Below are positions 21,816 through 29,622 of a stretch of DNA of 35,156 nt, one piece after another; position 1 is the first letter of the stretch, and the number at the start of each line of letters is the position of its first letter. Below the pieces are notes generated by a model. It was not told the DNA's origin. It made no database searches and was given only the letters and a program-made list of their open reading frames with translations. The DNA lies in the IMG/VR virus record IMGVR_UViG_3300021519_000030, positions 1 through 35,156 of that record; one strand, given 5' to 3'. The stretch is from a virus. Position numbers and translations under genes: made by a program.

Positions 21816-22214
21816 TTAGCCGATGCGATACAACGTCCAAGCTGCGTCGCCAGTCTTGCGAGCGCGGAACAGCGAAGAGCTGGATACCGCAACGCCCATC
21901 GTACCGACAAGGGTCCAGCCCGTAGCGGTAGCAAGCGAACCAATGTTGGCAGAGCTCAGATTGATAACCGAGAAGTCAAACGAACTGTTTGGCTTCGCGT
22001 TTGTAAACAGAGCGTCCATAAGCGCACAGGTGGGCAGGGTGTAGTTAAGGGCCGAGCCGGGGGTAGTTGAGATGATACCCGTCGCGATCTGCGCGGCGGT
22101 CAGGGTGACCGCAGAAGTCAGACCGGACGTGATGTCGCCCTGATCGCTGATAATGGGTTCGTTAACATTGCCATCGCCAAGTTGATAGCCACCACCGGAA
22201 TTGGGAAGAGCCAT
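21816..22214 (-). CDS. capsid-adjacent virion protein, possible decoration protein
   Basis: 132 aa, starting MALPNSGGGYQLGDGNVNEP, then TLTAAQIATGIISTTPG and YTLPTCALMDALF. This is a pattern I associate with small virion proteins encoded beside the major coat gene. The beta-rich sequence with conserved TLPT and GWTLVGTMGVAV segments suggests a head-decoration or fibre-like fold, but the assignment rests on position and pattern. AGGAGA precedes the ATG. Hairpins lie on both sides of the gene (21787-21806 and 22246-22265). Confidence 0.6.
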   Translation of the reverse strand: MALPNSGGGYQLGDGNVNEPIISDQGDITSGLTSAVTLTAAQIATGIISTTPGSALNYTLPTCALMDALFTNAKPNSSFDFSVINLSSANIGSLATATGWTLVGTMGVAVSSSSLFRARKTGDAAWTLYRIG

Positions 22215-22245
22215 GATATTCTCCTGAACAGTTGAGGGAACGGAC

Positions 22246-22265
22246 TTCGGGGCCGCAGCCCCGAA
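22246..22265. other. 8-bp perfect stem-loop between coat and next gene
   Basis: TTCGGGGC and GCCCCGAA form a perfect 8-bp stem with a 4-nt loop, just after the coat stop codon. No T-run follows on the minus strand, so it is more likely an mRNA-stabilising or processing hairpin than a full terminator. Confidence 0.6.
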
Positions 22266-22274
22266 AAGAAGGGA

Positions 22275-23489
22275 TTAGCCCCACATACGCACGGCCATAG
22301 GCGCGCGGATGACGGAGTAGCCGTACAGAACGTCAATACGGCAAGGCATACGGTCGTTGTTGATGTCGTATTGGCGGACAATACGCATCGAGATACCGTT
22401 ATGGACTTGGCGGGACGCCATATCCACGCCTTGCGGCATCAACAGATCGGCGGTGCCAAGCGTGATAGCGTCCTTGTGGTAGATCAGGTTTTGCGGGTAC
22501 GCCGTCGAAGCCGCTCCAACAAACGTAATAGCTGCGTTATCCGCAGGGAACGAATCTACGGTTGCCAGCGCCTGAGAGGACGTGTAAATCGCAGGCGAGA
22601 TTGCGACACTGGTCCATGCGCCACTGGAAGCAGTGGACGCGGCGGTGACGACAAACTGCTGCAAGCTGCCGGTGGTCTGACGGGTCTGCGGATTGACCGC
22701 GTACACGCCAGCAATAGTGAACACGTCGCCCGCCACGATGGTTGCAGAACCTGTGCCGCCATCAAGATTGATGGTAGATGTGCCCTGCGTTGAAACGGCG
22801 CCGTTGACAAGGATCGTGTCCGTGGTGGAACGCGAACCAGTCGTGTGCTGCACGATAGACTGAGACATGTTGATCTCGTCGTAACCAAGCACCCCCTCGC
22901 TCATCATGCCGGTTTTGAACTGACGGCTAATGGTGCCTGTAGGATTGAAGAAACCCTTCATGCCTTCAACAAGACCAGCGTTGGCGGCGGGGTTCACCGT
23001 GCCATAACGCGGGCTCATGGGCACAGCGGTTTCGTTCAGTTTCTGCTGGGCCTGAAGCAGAACGAGCGAAGTCGCGGGGGTCGTGCCGGGAGTGCCAACA
23101 GAAGCATAGATGCTCTGGTAGGCGTTTGCCACGTCCGCATCCACGCTAGCCGCCAACTGGCTGACGCGAGGTTTCAGAACGCGTTCCGCAAAATCATCCA
23201 ACTGCATGGTGAGTTCGGCGGACGTGAAGTTCACGCCGATGTGTTTCTGGGTAGAAACAGTCAGGGTCGTGTACTGCTCATTGTCGTCTTGAACCTGAAG
23301 CGCAGCGCCGTTGGTGACGAGAGCGCGATCAGGAAGGCGGATACGCAGTGTGGAGCCAATCTTAGCACCTTGAACCGCAAAACTATCGTCGTATTGGCGG
23401 TTTATATTGCGTGAGATAACCAGATTATTCTCCAGAATCTCCAGAGCTTTTCTGGTGATCATGTCGATAGTAAGGATCGAATTTGCCAT
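22275..23489 (-). CDS. major coat protein (P22 gp5-like)
   Basis: 404 aa, HK97-fold coat protein of the P22 gp5 type. The N-terminus MANSILTIDMITRKALEILE, followed by NLVISRNINRQYDDSFA and GAKIGSTLRIRLP, is the signature of the family, as are QKHIGVNFTSAELTMQLDDF and LKPRVSQLAASVD. A central beta domain around 225-330 corresponds to the inserted I-domain region. The C-terminus has RQYDINNDRMPCRIDVLYGY, also typical. It is preceded by the scaffold gene 26 bp upstream; an AAAGG serves as ribosome-binding site. Confidence 0.9.
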   Translation of the reverse strand: MANSILTIDMITRKALEILENNLVISRNINRQYDDSFAVQGAKIGSTLRIRLPDRALVTNGAALQVQDDNEQYTTLTVSTQKHIGVNFTSAELTMQLDDFAERVLKPRVSQLAASVDADVANAYQSIYASVGTPGTTPATSLVLLQAQQKLNETAVPMSPRYGTVNPAANAGLVEGMKGFFNPTGTISRQFKTGMMSEGVLGYDEINMSQSIVQHTTGSRSTTDTILVNGAVSTQGTSTINLDGGTGSATIVAGDVFTIAGVYAVNPQTRQTTGSLQQFVVTAASTASSGAWTSVAISPAIYTSSQALATVDSFPADNAAITFVGAASTAYPQNLIYHKDAITLGTADLLMPQGVDMASRQVHNGISMRIVRQYDINNDRMPCRIDVLYGYSVIRAPMAVRMWG

Positions 23490-23515
23490 AGTGTTAGCCT
23501 TTCAGACGTACAGGA

Positions 23516-24280
23516 TTAACGGAATTTCGATGCTTCCTGCTTCTTTATCTGTCGCGCTCGATCTGCGGCAATCCATTCTGACGTGGTCATCGTTTTGATG
23601 GCCCTTGGGTCTGTAGTGTCATAACTGGTATTGCCGTTGTGTCGGGCGGTAACAGGTGAAATAGGCGCGGGCGCACTCGAAGATTTTCTGACCTGCGGAT
23701 TTGAAACCAGATTGGCTTCAATTCTGCCGATCTCCTTGGCCTGCAAGATAGGCGGCAAACGAGAAATGCGGGTTGCTTCGTTGGGGTTAGAACCTAGATA
23801 ATACGCTACATCAGGGCCAACATCAGAAGACTGTATTGTCTCAGCCATCACGGTCGTAATGCGGAGGTTGGGGTTATACGCGACTTGTTCAAAGTCATCG
23901 TATTTGCCCCGCGCGTCCTCTTCGCGGTCGTGGTAGGCATCGACGTATTCAGACTTCTGCTTCTGAGTTTCCCGGTCCCGTAGTAGTTGTTCGGCGTACG
24001 CTTGCGCGTAGGTTTCGACCGAATCAAATTGTTCAGGCGGCGGTAACGCAGAAGGCGCAACAGGAACAGCCCGTTGGGTTTGCTCCCGCTCCCATTTTCG
24101 TTGCTCTCTTGCGAGGCGCTTGCCGACTATAACGTCCAGTTCTTCTTGGGTAAAAGACTTTGGCGTTTCTGTCGTTTGATCATCCGGCTGTTTAGTCTCA
24201 GCAACAGAAGCCGCCGTGGCGTCCATGTCGCGCGCGGATACAGGTGCGTCCGCTGGTGTGTTTAGGCTATCGTCGTTCAT
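23516..24280 (-). CDS. scaffolding protein (P22 gp8-like)
   Basis: 254 aa, strongly charged and helical, located directly upstream of the coat gene as P22 gp8 is. The N-terminal ~40 residues are disordered and acidic, then SFTQEELDVIVGKRLAREQR and WEREQTQR form a coiled-coil-like helix, a start shared by many phage scaffolds. A second helical part (SVETYAQAYAEQLLRDRETQ) follows. The C-terminus is basic (AADRARQIKKQEASKFR), fitting the coat-binding helix-turn-helix of gp8. GGAG lies 8 bp before the ATG. Confidence 0.75.
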   Translation of the reverse strand: MNDDSLNTPADAPVSARDMDATAASVAETKQPDDQTTETPKSFTQEELDVIVGKRLAREQRKWEREQTQRAVPVAPSALPPPEQFDSVETYAQAYAEQLLRDRETQKQKSEYVDAYHDREEDARGKYDDFEQVAYNPNLRITTVMAETIQSSDVGPDVAYYLGSNPNEATRISRLPPILQAKEIGRIEANLVSNPQVRKSSSAPAPISPVTARHNGNTSYDTTDPRAIKTMTTSEWIAADRARQIKKQEASKFR

Positions 24281-24347
24281 AGTCTACTCCGAAGAGTTCC
24301 TGGCTACCGGCCAGTCGGTTAAACAAAGAAACTTGTGTACGCTAGAT
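24281..24347. other. intergenic gap before scaffold gene
   Basis: 67 bp between the small virion-type gene and the scaffold gene. It holds the scaffold ribosome-binding site and a weak 5-bp stem (CTGGC/GCCAG, 24300-24314). No promoter or T-run was recognised. Confidence 0.4.
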
Positions 24348-24653
24348 TTAAGCGTAATAGCTGATGTTAAGTTTAGCGCCTGCCGTCTGTTCGATAAATC
24401 GAATCATGGTAAGGTCGCCGTCGTATTGAAGCGTAGCTCCTACTGCGAGGGTCATACCAACGCCCGCTGTAGGAGCGGTGTTGTCGTCTCGCCACCGCAC
24501 AGCCTGCGTTTCGGCGATAATCAGCGCCATAGCCGGACGACAACTCAAGCCGTTTACATCTACAGATGGCACCGTTAACGCCGTAGAAGAACTCAACGAG
24601 GTGATCTGTTGATAGCCTAACCGGGACGTAATGGTTTTCAGGCTAACCGACAT
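24348..24653 (-). CDS. small conserved virion-type protein, 101 aa
   Basis: Beta-rich protein whose second half, AVRWRDDNTAPTAGVGMTLA followed by LQYDGDLTMIRFIEQT and LNISYYA, is a pattern I associate with small proteins of many phages; their function is unknown but they are usually near capsid genes. The ATG at 24653 is chosen over an in-frame TTG at 24665 because GGAG sits 7 bp upstream of it. It overlaps the 3' end of a small membrane protein gene by 11 bp. Confidence 0.65.
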   Translation of the reverse strand: MSVSLKTITSRLGYQQITSLSSSTALTVPSVDVNGLSCRPAMALIIAETQAVRWRDDNTAPTAGVGMTLAVGATLQYDGDLTMIRFIEQTAGAKLNISYYA

Positions 24654-24792
24654 TGTGGTCTCCAAAGCTTCGTATGGCTATAGCCTGCCAGTTTGGTGAG
24701 TATAGAGCGTTCTGAAGGGAAAGCAAGACGCCCCCGTCCGCCAGCACAAGGAGGGCTAACACCACAAAGATAACGGCCAGGCGTAGCGTCAT
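24643..24792 (-). CDS. 49-aa membrane protein coupled to endolysin
   Basis: Encodes MTLRLAVIFVVLALLVLADG and 29 further residues: one N-terminal membrane helix (about 4-25, LAVIFVVLALLVLADGGVLL) and a short polar tail (YSPNWQAIAIRSFGDHNVG). The ATG overlaps the endolysin stop codon (ATGA), with GGGAG upstream, so the two are coupled. It could be a second holin, an antiholin or an accessory of the membrane-anchored endolysin; the sequence does not decide. Longer forms upstream in this frame would run through the endolysin gene. Confidence 0.6.
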   Translation of the reverse strand: MTLRLAVIFVVLALLVLADGGVLLSLQNALYSPNWQAIAIRSFGDHNVG

Positions 24793-25649
24793 ACCCCCAA
24801 CTCCCGTGATTTTTTCCGTCGTTCGTATATGACATAAGCCCCTGCCGCCGCGACAACCAGCGCCAGCAGTATCCAAGGCCCTACGGAGGCCGCCAAAGCC
24901 CATGCGTCGGTCGCGGTACTCGCGGCATCCTTTGCCGCGTCTACGGCTTCCTTGCCTGCCGCAATGGCCCCGCCAACCCCGGCGATTGCGCCGCCCGCCG
25001 CCGTGGTGGATTGCATCATATCCTTGCCCGTGGTGATTTTTGCCGTGCTGTCGGACGCAACCTCGGTCGGCGCGAGTTCGGCTTGCGTCAGCGCGTCGAG
25101 GAACGCGTTGGCGTAGCCAGCGATCAGCTTTGCACGGTCAGTCCCATTGACGATCCGGCGGGCGCCGACATAATCGCACACGTCGCCATGGATATAGTCC
25201 GCCAGCTTCTTGCCGCTGAACATACCCTCGATCATGCCGCGAAACAGCACGCCAAGCGCGACAGGCCACGTCAGGGCGTCCTCGGGTTTCGCAATGCTGA
25301 ATTTCGTGTAATTGTCCTTGAACGTGATCTGGACAAGGCCGCGCCCGAAGTAACCGTCGCGCCAGTAGGCGCTCTTGACTTGCGGCATCTTCCCGGCGGC
25401 GAACGCCTTGTCGAGGCGGCGAATGGCTTCTTTGTCTGATCCCGCCAGCGTCTCGCGCACCGGATGCATTGTCCGGGCGCTCTCGTGGTATGCAGTCGCC
25501 AGCACATAGGCCAGTTCGCGCCTGTCCATGCGCGGGTATTTGGCCTCTTTGTAATCAAGAACGCGCTTTAGCCCTTCAAGCTGCGTCTCCGAGAGACGGC
25601 CCCCAAATACGGCTTCGCGGACGCGGTTAAAGAAATACTTCTTGTTCAT
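24789..25649 (-). CDS. GH19-type endolysin with C-terminal membrane anchor
   Basis: 286 aa. The N-terminal ~190 residues are a chitinase-like (glycoside hydrolase 19) muramidase domain: LAYVLATAYHESARTMHPVR (46-65; His55-Glu56 as catalytic acid region), Glu66 as candidate second carboxylate, YWRDGYFGRGLVQITFKDNY (95-114) and RRIVNGTDRAKLIAGYANAF (164-183). A Thr/Ala/Gly-rich linker (about 190-245) leads to a C-terminal membrane helix (ALAASVGPWILLALVVAAAG, 251-270) and a basic end (YERRKKSRELGV). There is no signal peptide. The C-terminal anchor is unusual for a phage endolysin and would hold the enzyme at the inner membrane. The start at 25649 has only a weak GAGAT site. Confidence 0.8.
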   Translation of the reverse strand: MNKKYFFNRVREAVFGGRLSETQLEGLKRVLDYKEAKYPRMDRRELAYVLATAYHESARTMHPVRETLAGSDKEAIRRLDKAFAAGKMPQVKSAYWRDGYFGRGLVQITFKDNYTKFSIAKPEDALTWPVALGVLFRGMIEGMFSGKKLADYIHGDVCDYVGARRIVNGTDRAKLIAGYANAFLDALTQAELAPTEVASDSTAKITTGKDMMQSTTAAGGAIAGVGGAIAAGKEAVDAAKDAASTATDAWALAASVGPWILLALVVAAAGAYVIYERRKKSRELGV

Positions 25650-25729
25650 GCGGGAATCTCATCTAAGAAAGTTTGCACCGGCTGGCCCCCCCACCCTTTA
25701 CGATACCCACAATGCGCGGGGCACACATT
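25650..25729. other. 80-bp intergenic gap
   Basis: Lies between the 121-aa unknown gene and the endolysin gene. It contains a run of seven Cs (25685-25691), and a GAATC (GANTC) at 25654-25658, just ahead of the endolysin start. No terminator or clear promoter was seen. Confidence 0.4.
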
Positions 25730-26095
25730 TCAAATTTGGGCCGCCTTGAAGGCCATGATCAGGTCGTTCGCGTCAGCCCCAATCTGCACTTTCAGGGCGT
25801 CGAGCACGCGGCTCGCTTTGCTCTGTTCGACGCGCTCCGTGCGCAGCAATGCGCGCAGTTTGTCGCGATATTGATAATCCGAAATAGCGCTGATCTCCTC
25901 ATCGCCGATTTCGGGCGGGATGTTCTCGACGGGCGTGGATGCGTATCCCGCCAGCGCGTCCGGCCAAGCGCCTTTCGGCAATGCCATAAGCATCGTCGTG
26001 TAGTTGCCTATGTTCATTTGATAATTGTAGACCTCCATCCCGCGATGGAAAGCATTGGCGATAAGGTTGTTGCGGTGTTCTTCGTTGGTAATCAT
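25730..26095 (-). CDS. hypothetical protein, 121 aa
   Basis: Helical, soluble protein, not recognised as a named family. It has MEVYNYQMNIGNYTTMLMAL, WPDALAGYASTP, DYQYRDKLRALLRTERVEQS and KASRVLDALKVQIG. The layout (a Tyr/Asn-rich helix, a Trp-Pro turn, then a charged coiled-coil-like helix) resembles small proteins seen beside tail genes in environmental phages. It lies between the beta-propeller and endolysin genes, with a strong AGGAGG before the ATG. A tail-assembly or chaperone role is only a guess. Confidence 0.65.
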   Translation of the reverse strand: MITNEEHRNNLIANAFHRGMEVYNYQMNIGNYTTMLMALPKGAWPDALAGYASTPVENIPPEIGDEEISAISDYQYRDKLRALLRTERVEQSKASRVLDALKVQIGADANDLIMAFKAAQI

Positions 26096-26116
26096 TTTTA
26101 TCCTCCTGTTGTCAAT

Positions 26117-27124
26117 TCAGTTAAACGCTGTCCCGCTCCCATTACCTGTGGGTAACGTTGCGGGGTTGGCGTACTTGGTCCCAAATCCAGCACTCCAGGG
26201 GTAGGTAGATATATATGGAGTGGTGGTGTGGGCCACAGCGATATCTGTTCCTGCGGGGCTAAACGCTACCCCGTTTCCGGTACTTGCGGGCAGCGTTGAG
26301 GGGTTGGCGTACTTGGTCCCAAATCCAGCACTCCAAGGGTAGGCGGCGATAAATGGAGTGGTGGCGTGGGCCACAGCGATATCTGTTCCTGCGGGGCTAA
26401 ACGCTACCCCGTTTCCGGTACTTGCGGGCAGCGTTGCGGGGTTGGCGTACTTGGTCCCAAATCCAGCACTCCAAGGGTAGGCGGCGATAAATGGAGTGGT
26501 GGTGTGGGCCACAGCGATATCTGTTCCTGCGGGATTAAACGTCACCCCATGGCCAACATTTGCGGGCAGCGTTGAGGGGTTGGCGTACTTGGTCCCAAAT
26601 CCAGCACTCCAAGGGTAGGCGGCGATAAATGGAGTGGTGGTGTGGGCCACAGCGATAGCTGTTCCTGCGGGGTTAAACGCTGCCCCGTTTCCGACACCTG
26701 CGGGCAGCGTTGCGGGGTTGGCGTACTTGGTCCCAAATCCAGCACTCCAGGGGTAGGTAGATATATATGGAGTGGTGGCGTGGGCCACAGCGATATCTGT
26801 TCCTGCGGGGCTAAACGCTACCCCGTTTCCGGTACTTGCGGGCAGCGTTGCGGGGTCGGAGTATTTGGTCCCAAATCCAGCACTCCAAGGGTAGGCGGCG
26901 ATAAATGGAGTGGTGGTGTGGGCCACAGCGATAGCTGTTCCTGCGGGGCTAAACGCTACCCCGTTTCCGGTACCTGCGGGCAGCGTTGCGGGGTCGGAGT
27001 ATTTGGTCCCAAATCCAGCACTCCAGGGGTAGGTAGATATATATGGAGTAACGTCGTGGCTCACAGCGATAGCTGTTATTTTTATTCCGGCACTATAACC
27101 CGTGAACAGGTTCAGGATGCCCAT
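26117..27124 (-). CDS. seven-bladed beta-propeller repeat protein
   Basis: 335 aa. After a short N-terminus (MGILNLFTGYSAGIKITAIA) there are seven repeats with a 46-residue period, of the form TYPWSAGFGTKYANPATLP, then GNGVAFSPAGTDIAVAHTTT. FSPAGTDIAVAH is a WD40-like strand pattern. The seventh repeat stops at GTAFN and lacks its final strand; the N-terminal TAIAVSHDVTP would supply it, closing a ring in the usual velcro manner. Two repeat types alternate irregularly: PYIST in blades 1, 3 and 7, PFIAA in 2, 4, 5 and 6. The ATG at 27124 overlaps the fibre gene stop (TAATG) and has GGGGGAGG upstream; an upstream frame extension to 27172 is rejected. It may be a fibre-tip, receptor-binding or fibre-assembly protein. 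Confidence 0.75.
   Translation of the reverse strand: MGILNLFTGYSAGIKITAIAVSHDVTPYISTYPWSAGFGTKYSDPATLPAGTGNGVAFSPAGTAIAVAHTTTPFIAAYPWSAGFGTKYSDPATLPASTGNGVAFSPAGTDIAVAHATTPYISTYPWSAGFGTKYANPATLPAGVGNGAAFNPAGTAIAVAHTTTPFIAAYPWSAGFGTKYANPSTLPANVGHGVTFNPAGTDIAVAHTTTPFIAAYPWSAGFGTKYANPATLPASTGNGVAFSPAGTDIAVAHATTPFIAAYPWSAGFGTKYANPSTLPASTGNGVAFSPAGTDIAVAHTTTPYISTYPWSAGFGTKYANPATLPTGNGSGTAFN
26120..27043. repeat. 138-bp tandem repeats (6.7 copies)
   Basis: The segment containing TTGGTCCCAAATCCAGCACT recurs every 138 bp (46 codons) with very few differences. The differences cluster at a few codons and recur in different combinations among copies, suggesting gene conversion or unequal recombination between units. 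Confidence 0.9.
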
Positions 27125-29232
27125 TAGGTGAGCCCTCCCCCGGTAACGACAAACGTATTGGACGCGACGCAAAGGATTGTGCAGAGCCCTCGCTGCGCCA
27201 GCGTTCGGTTTCCAGTAGTTGCTGTTCCCACCAGATACATCGTGGTGGACGCCCCCTGCGTGATTGTCTGGTTGGAAGCCGAGTTGTTAAAAATTGTCAC
27301 GGTATCGCCCACGGAAAAGACGCTTGCAGGGACCGTCACGCCGCCCGTGGTGATCGAGATGTGCTTACCGTTGTCGCCCGCGACCAGTATGTAGGCCGAA
27401 GTCTGCGAATTAACAGGAATATTTAGATAGCCGATGCTCGCGCTAGCGGGCGGGAACGTCATCACAGTGCTATCGGTGCCCGCCAATGTCAGCGTGTTAC
27501 TGACAGTCAAGGTCTTCGAAGTCGTGCCCCCGGCAACAGTAAACCCAACTGCGGCAGCCGCCAGCGTCAGGCCGTTGACACTCGTCGGAGTGATCGCGCC
27601 AAGGGTCAGGCTGATGGCTGGCGTTGTTGTGGCGGTCGCCACAGACCCAGATACGCCATTGGCAGTCGTGACGGAGACCGATGTGACAGTGCCTGCGGCA
27701 GCGGCTGCCCATGCTGCCGTTGTACCGTTTGATGTCAGCACCTGCCCATTCGTGCCAATGGCAAGGCGCGTAGAGCTATTGGTGCCGTTGCCGACAATCA
27801 GATCGCCGGTCGTTGTCACAGGCGCCAGCGCATTGAACCCCGCCGTGGCCGTAGTCTGGCCAGTGCCGCCGTTGGCAACGGCAAGTGTTCCTGCAAGTGT
27901 TATGGTGCCGGATGTAATAACGGGTCCGCCACTGGTAGTTAAACCCGTTGTGCCGCCGCTAACGGCAACACTGGTAACCGTGCCTAGCCCGCCTACAGTA
28001 GTCCATGTAGGTGCGCCAGCGCCTCCAGACGTAAGCACTTGCCCTGACGTGCCAGCCGCCGAATAGGCAAGGGCAGTGCCCGTGCCATATGGGACAGTAC
28101 CCGCCGTAGGTGTTGCGGTGGTGTTGGTGCCGCCGTTAGCAATAGCAAGCGTACCGGCAAGCGTTATAGTGCCCGACGTAGTGACAGGGCCGCCACTATA
28201 GGTTAATCCTGTTGTGCCGCCGCTAACATTGACACTTGTAACAGTGCCAGTTCCAGAGGGGGTGACCCATGTGGGCGCCGCAACGCCATTAGATTGAAGA
28301 AATTGGCCCGCCGTGCCTGCGGTCAAGTAAGCAAGCGCAGATCCGGTTCCGTAAAGCAGACTGCCATTTGCCGGTGTAGATGCAAGGCCGGTGCCGCCAT
28401 TAGCAATAGCAAGCGTACCCGTCACGCCAGTCAAAAGAGGAAGCCCGGTAGCATTTGTCAGCGTGCCGCTGGATGGTGTGCCAAGTGCGCCGCCATTGAC
28501 CACAACAGCGCCCGCAGACCCTACATTTACGCCCAGCGCCGTTACAACGCCCGTACCAGTTGTTGTTGTTGCGGGCGATGCGCCCGCGCCGCCGCCAATC
28601 ATGATGGCGTTTGCGGTCAACAGAGCTGAAGTTGCCCACGTTGACGCGCTACTAAAGTATGGGATGCCCCCGGAAGTTCCAGCAACTGTCAGAGCCAACG
28701 TGCCTGAGTTCGTAATGGGAGACCCGGATACCGAAATAAGGCCGCCCGTAAACGACTGAGCTACACTGGTAACCGAGCCCGCCCCTGCGGCGTCCCATGT
28801 AGGCGCGCCCGCACCACCAGATTTAAGCACATACCCCGCCGTACCAACCGCCGAGTACGCCAACGTAGAGCCGTTACCATATGGTATTGTTCCCGCCGTA
28901 GGTGCGTCGGCGGGTCCAAGCTGAAGCGTTTTCGTGGCCGAAAGCGTGATGAATACATTCTTAACGCCTGCTTGAAAAGAAACGACAAGATTGCTGTTCG
29001 AAGACGACAAGATGGTGGTGCGGGCAAAAACATTGGCGCTGGAATAGGTGCCAATACCCACTTCCCATTCGGCTGTAGTTTGGCTTTGTATGCAGTAATA
29101 AAACGTGTCCGCAGCGCTTAATACGGTAGAAAAAGTCCGATATCCCGTAGGCGATGCGCCGGAGACAGTAATGCTCCCGGTGCCCGTTGTGGTCGAAGTG
29201 TCCTTGACACGATCTGCGGTTACAAAGGCCAT
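27124..29232 (-). CDS. repetitive tail fibre protein, 702 aa
   Basis: The N-terminal ~105 residues (MAFVTADRVKDTSTTTGTGS; GYRTFSTVLSAADTFYYCIQ; EWEVGIGTYSS; FARTTILSSSN) form a fibre-attachment head common in phages. Residues ~105-560 are degenerate repeats of about 65 residues with units such as TAGTVPYGTGTALAYSAAGT, SGGAGAPTW and LAIANGGTG, typical of a long trimeric beta fibre. The C-terminal ~90 residues (GKHISITTGGVTVPASVF; TIFNNSASNQTITQGAS) look like a capping domain. It lies between the portal-DUF5856 pair and the beta-propeller gene, which it overlaps by one base. It is probably the main adhesin shaft or a side fibre. Confidence 0.75.
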   Translation of the reverse strand: MAFVTADRVKDTSTTTGTGSITVSGASPTGYRTFSTVLSAADTFYYCIQSQTTAEWEVGIGTYSSANVFARTTILSSSNSNLVVSFQAGVKNVFITLSATKTLQLGPADAPTAGTIPYGNGSTLAYSAVGTAGYVLKSGGAGAPTWDAAGAGSVTSVAQSFTGGLISVSGSPITNSGTLALTVAGTSGGIPYFSSASTWATSALLTANAIMIGGGAGASPATTTTGTGVVTALGVNVGSAGAVVVNGGALGTPSSGTLTNATGLPLLTGVTGTLAIANGGTGLASTPANGSLLYGTGSALAYLTAGTAGQFLQSNGVAAPTWVTPSGTGTVTSVNVSGGTTGLTYSGGPVTTSGTITLAGTLAIANGGTNTTATPTAGTVPYGTGTALAYSAAGTSGQVLTSGGAGAPTWTTVGGLGTVTSVAVSGGTTGLTTSGGPVITSGTITLAGTLAVANGGTGQTTATAGFNALAPVTTTGDLIVGNGTNSSTRLAIGTNGQVLTSNGTTAAWAAAAAGTVTSVSVTTANGVSGSVATATTTPAISLTLGAITPTSVNGLTLAAAAVGFTVAGGTTSKTLTVSNTLTLAGTDSTVMTFPPASASIGYLNIPVNSQTSAYILVAGDNGKHISITTGGVTVPASVFSVGDTVTIFNNSASNQTITQGASTTMYLVGTATTGNRTLAQRGLCTILCVASNTFVVTGGGLT

Positions 29233-29256
29233 AGACCTATCCTATCCTGTAGCGTG

Positions 29257-29622
29257 TCACGTTAGAAACTTGAGTTTGTACAGAGTTGTAAGGTACAAGC
29301 CCACAATTTCATCAATGATATTTTGCAGCGGAGTGTCTTTCTCATCCACCACTTCGTACCGGCAGGCTTCTATCTCGGTTAATTGAATCTCCAGAAATTC
29401 AACTACGTTAGTAGTCTTCTTAGCCGTCTGAAGACCAATCCCGCCAATAAGCCCGTGACGGCCCTGATACATCTCCGCAAAGGTGTCCGCCAGCTCTGCG
29501 ATGTTTTTGTAGAATTTCTCGAGCGCCTTATGCTTGGCAAAGCTACGGGTGTTCAAATGAACGGAATGCGTGACATCCCGCGCCAGAAACAGATAGCCTA
29601 CAAAATCCGCCGCTTTTTTCAT
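29257..29622 (-). CDS. DUF5856-type protein, 121 aa
   Basis: Helical protein with AADFVGYLFLARDVTHSVHL, then KHKALEKFYKNIAELADTFA and EMYQGRHGLIGG. This matches DUF5856, a phage family of four-helix, Dps/ferritin-like appearance. His and Glu residues in the helices could bind metal, but this is not certain. The function is unknown. Its ATG overlaps the portal stop (ATGA), so it is made together with the portal. Confidence 0.7.
   Translation of the reverse strand: MKKAADFVGYLFLARDVTHSVHLNTRSFAKHKALEKFYKNIAELADTFAEMYQGRHGLIGGIGLQTAKKTTNVVEFLEIQLTEIEACRYEVVDEKDTPLQNIIDEIVGLYLTTLYKLKFLT

Noticed and set aside
22845-23414. Plus-strand frame of 189 codons opposite the coat gene
   Set aside because: Shadow of the gp5-like gene; its composition follows the opposite codon pattern.
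26117-27124. Diversity-generating retroelement target
   Set aside because: No reverse transcriptase or template repeat is visible; the variation is between repeats and not adenine-directed.
26642-27127. Cys-rich repeat protein on the plus strand opposite the beta-propeller
   Set aside because: It only reflects the repeats being free of stops in this frame. The minus-strand frame is coupled to the fibre gene and has WD40-like strands.
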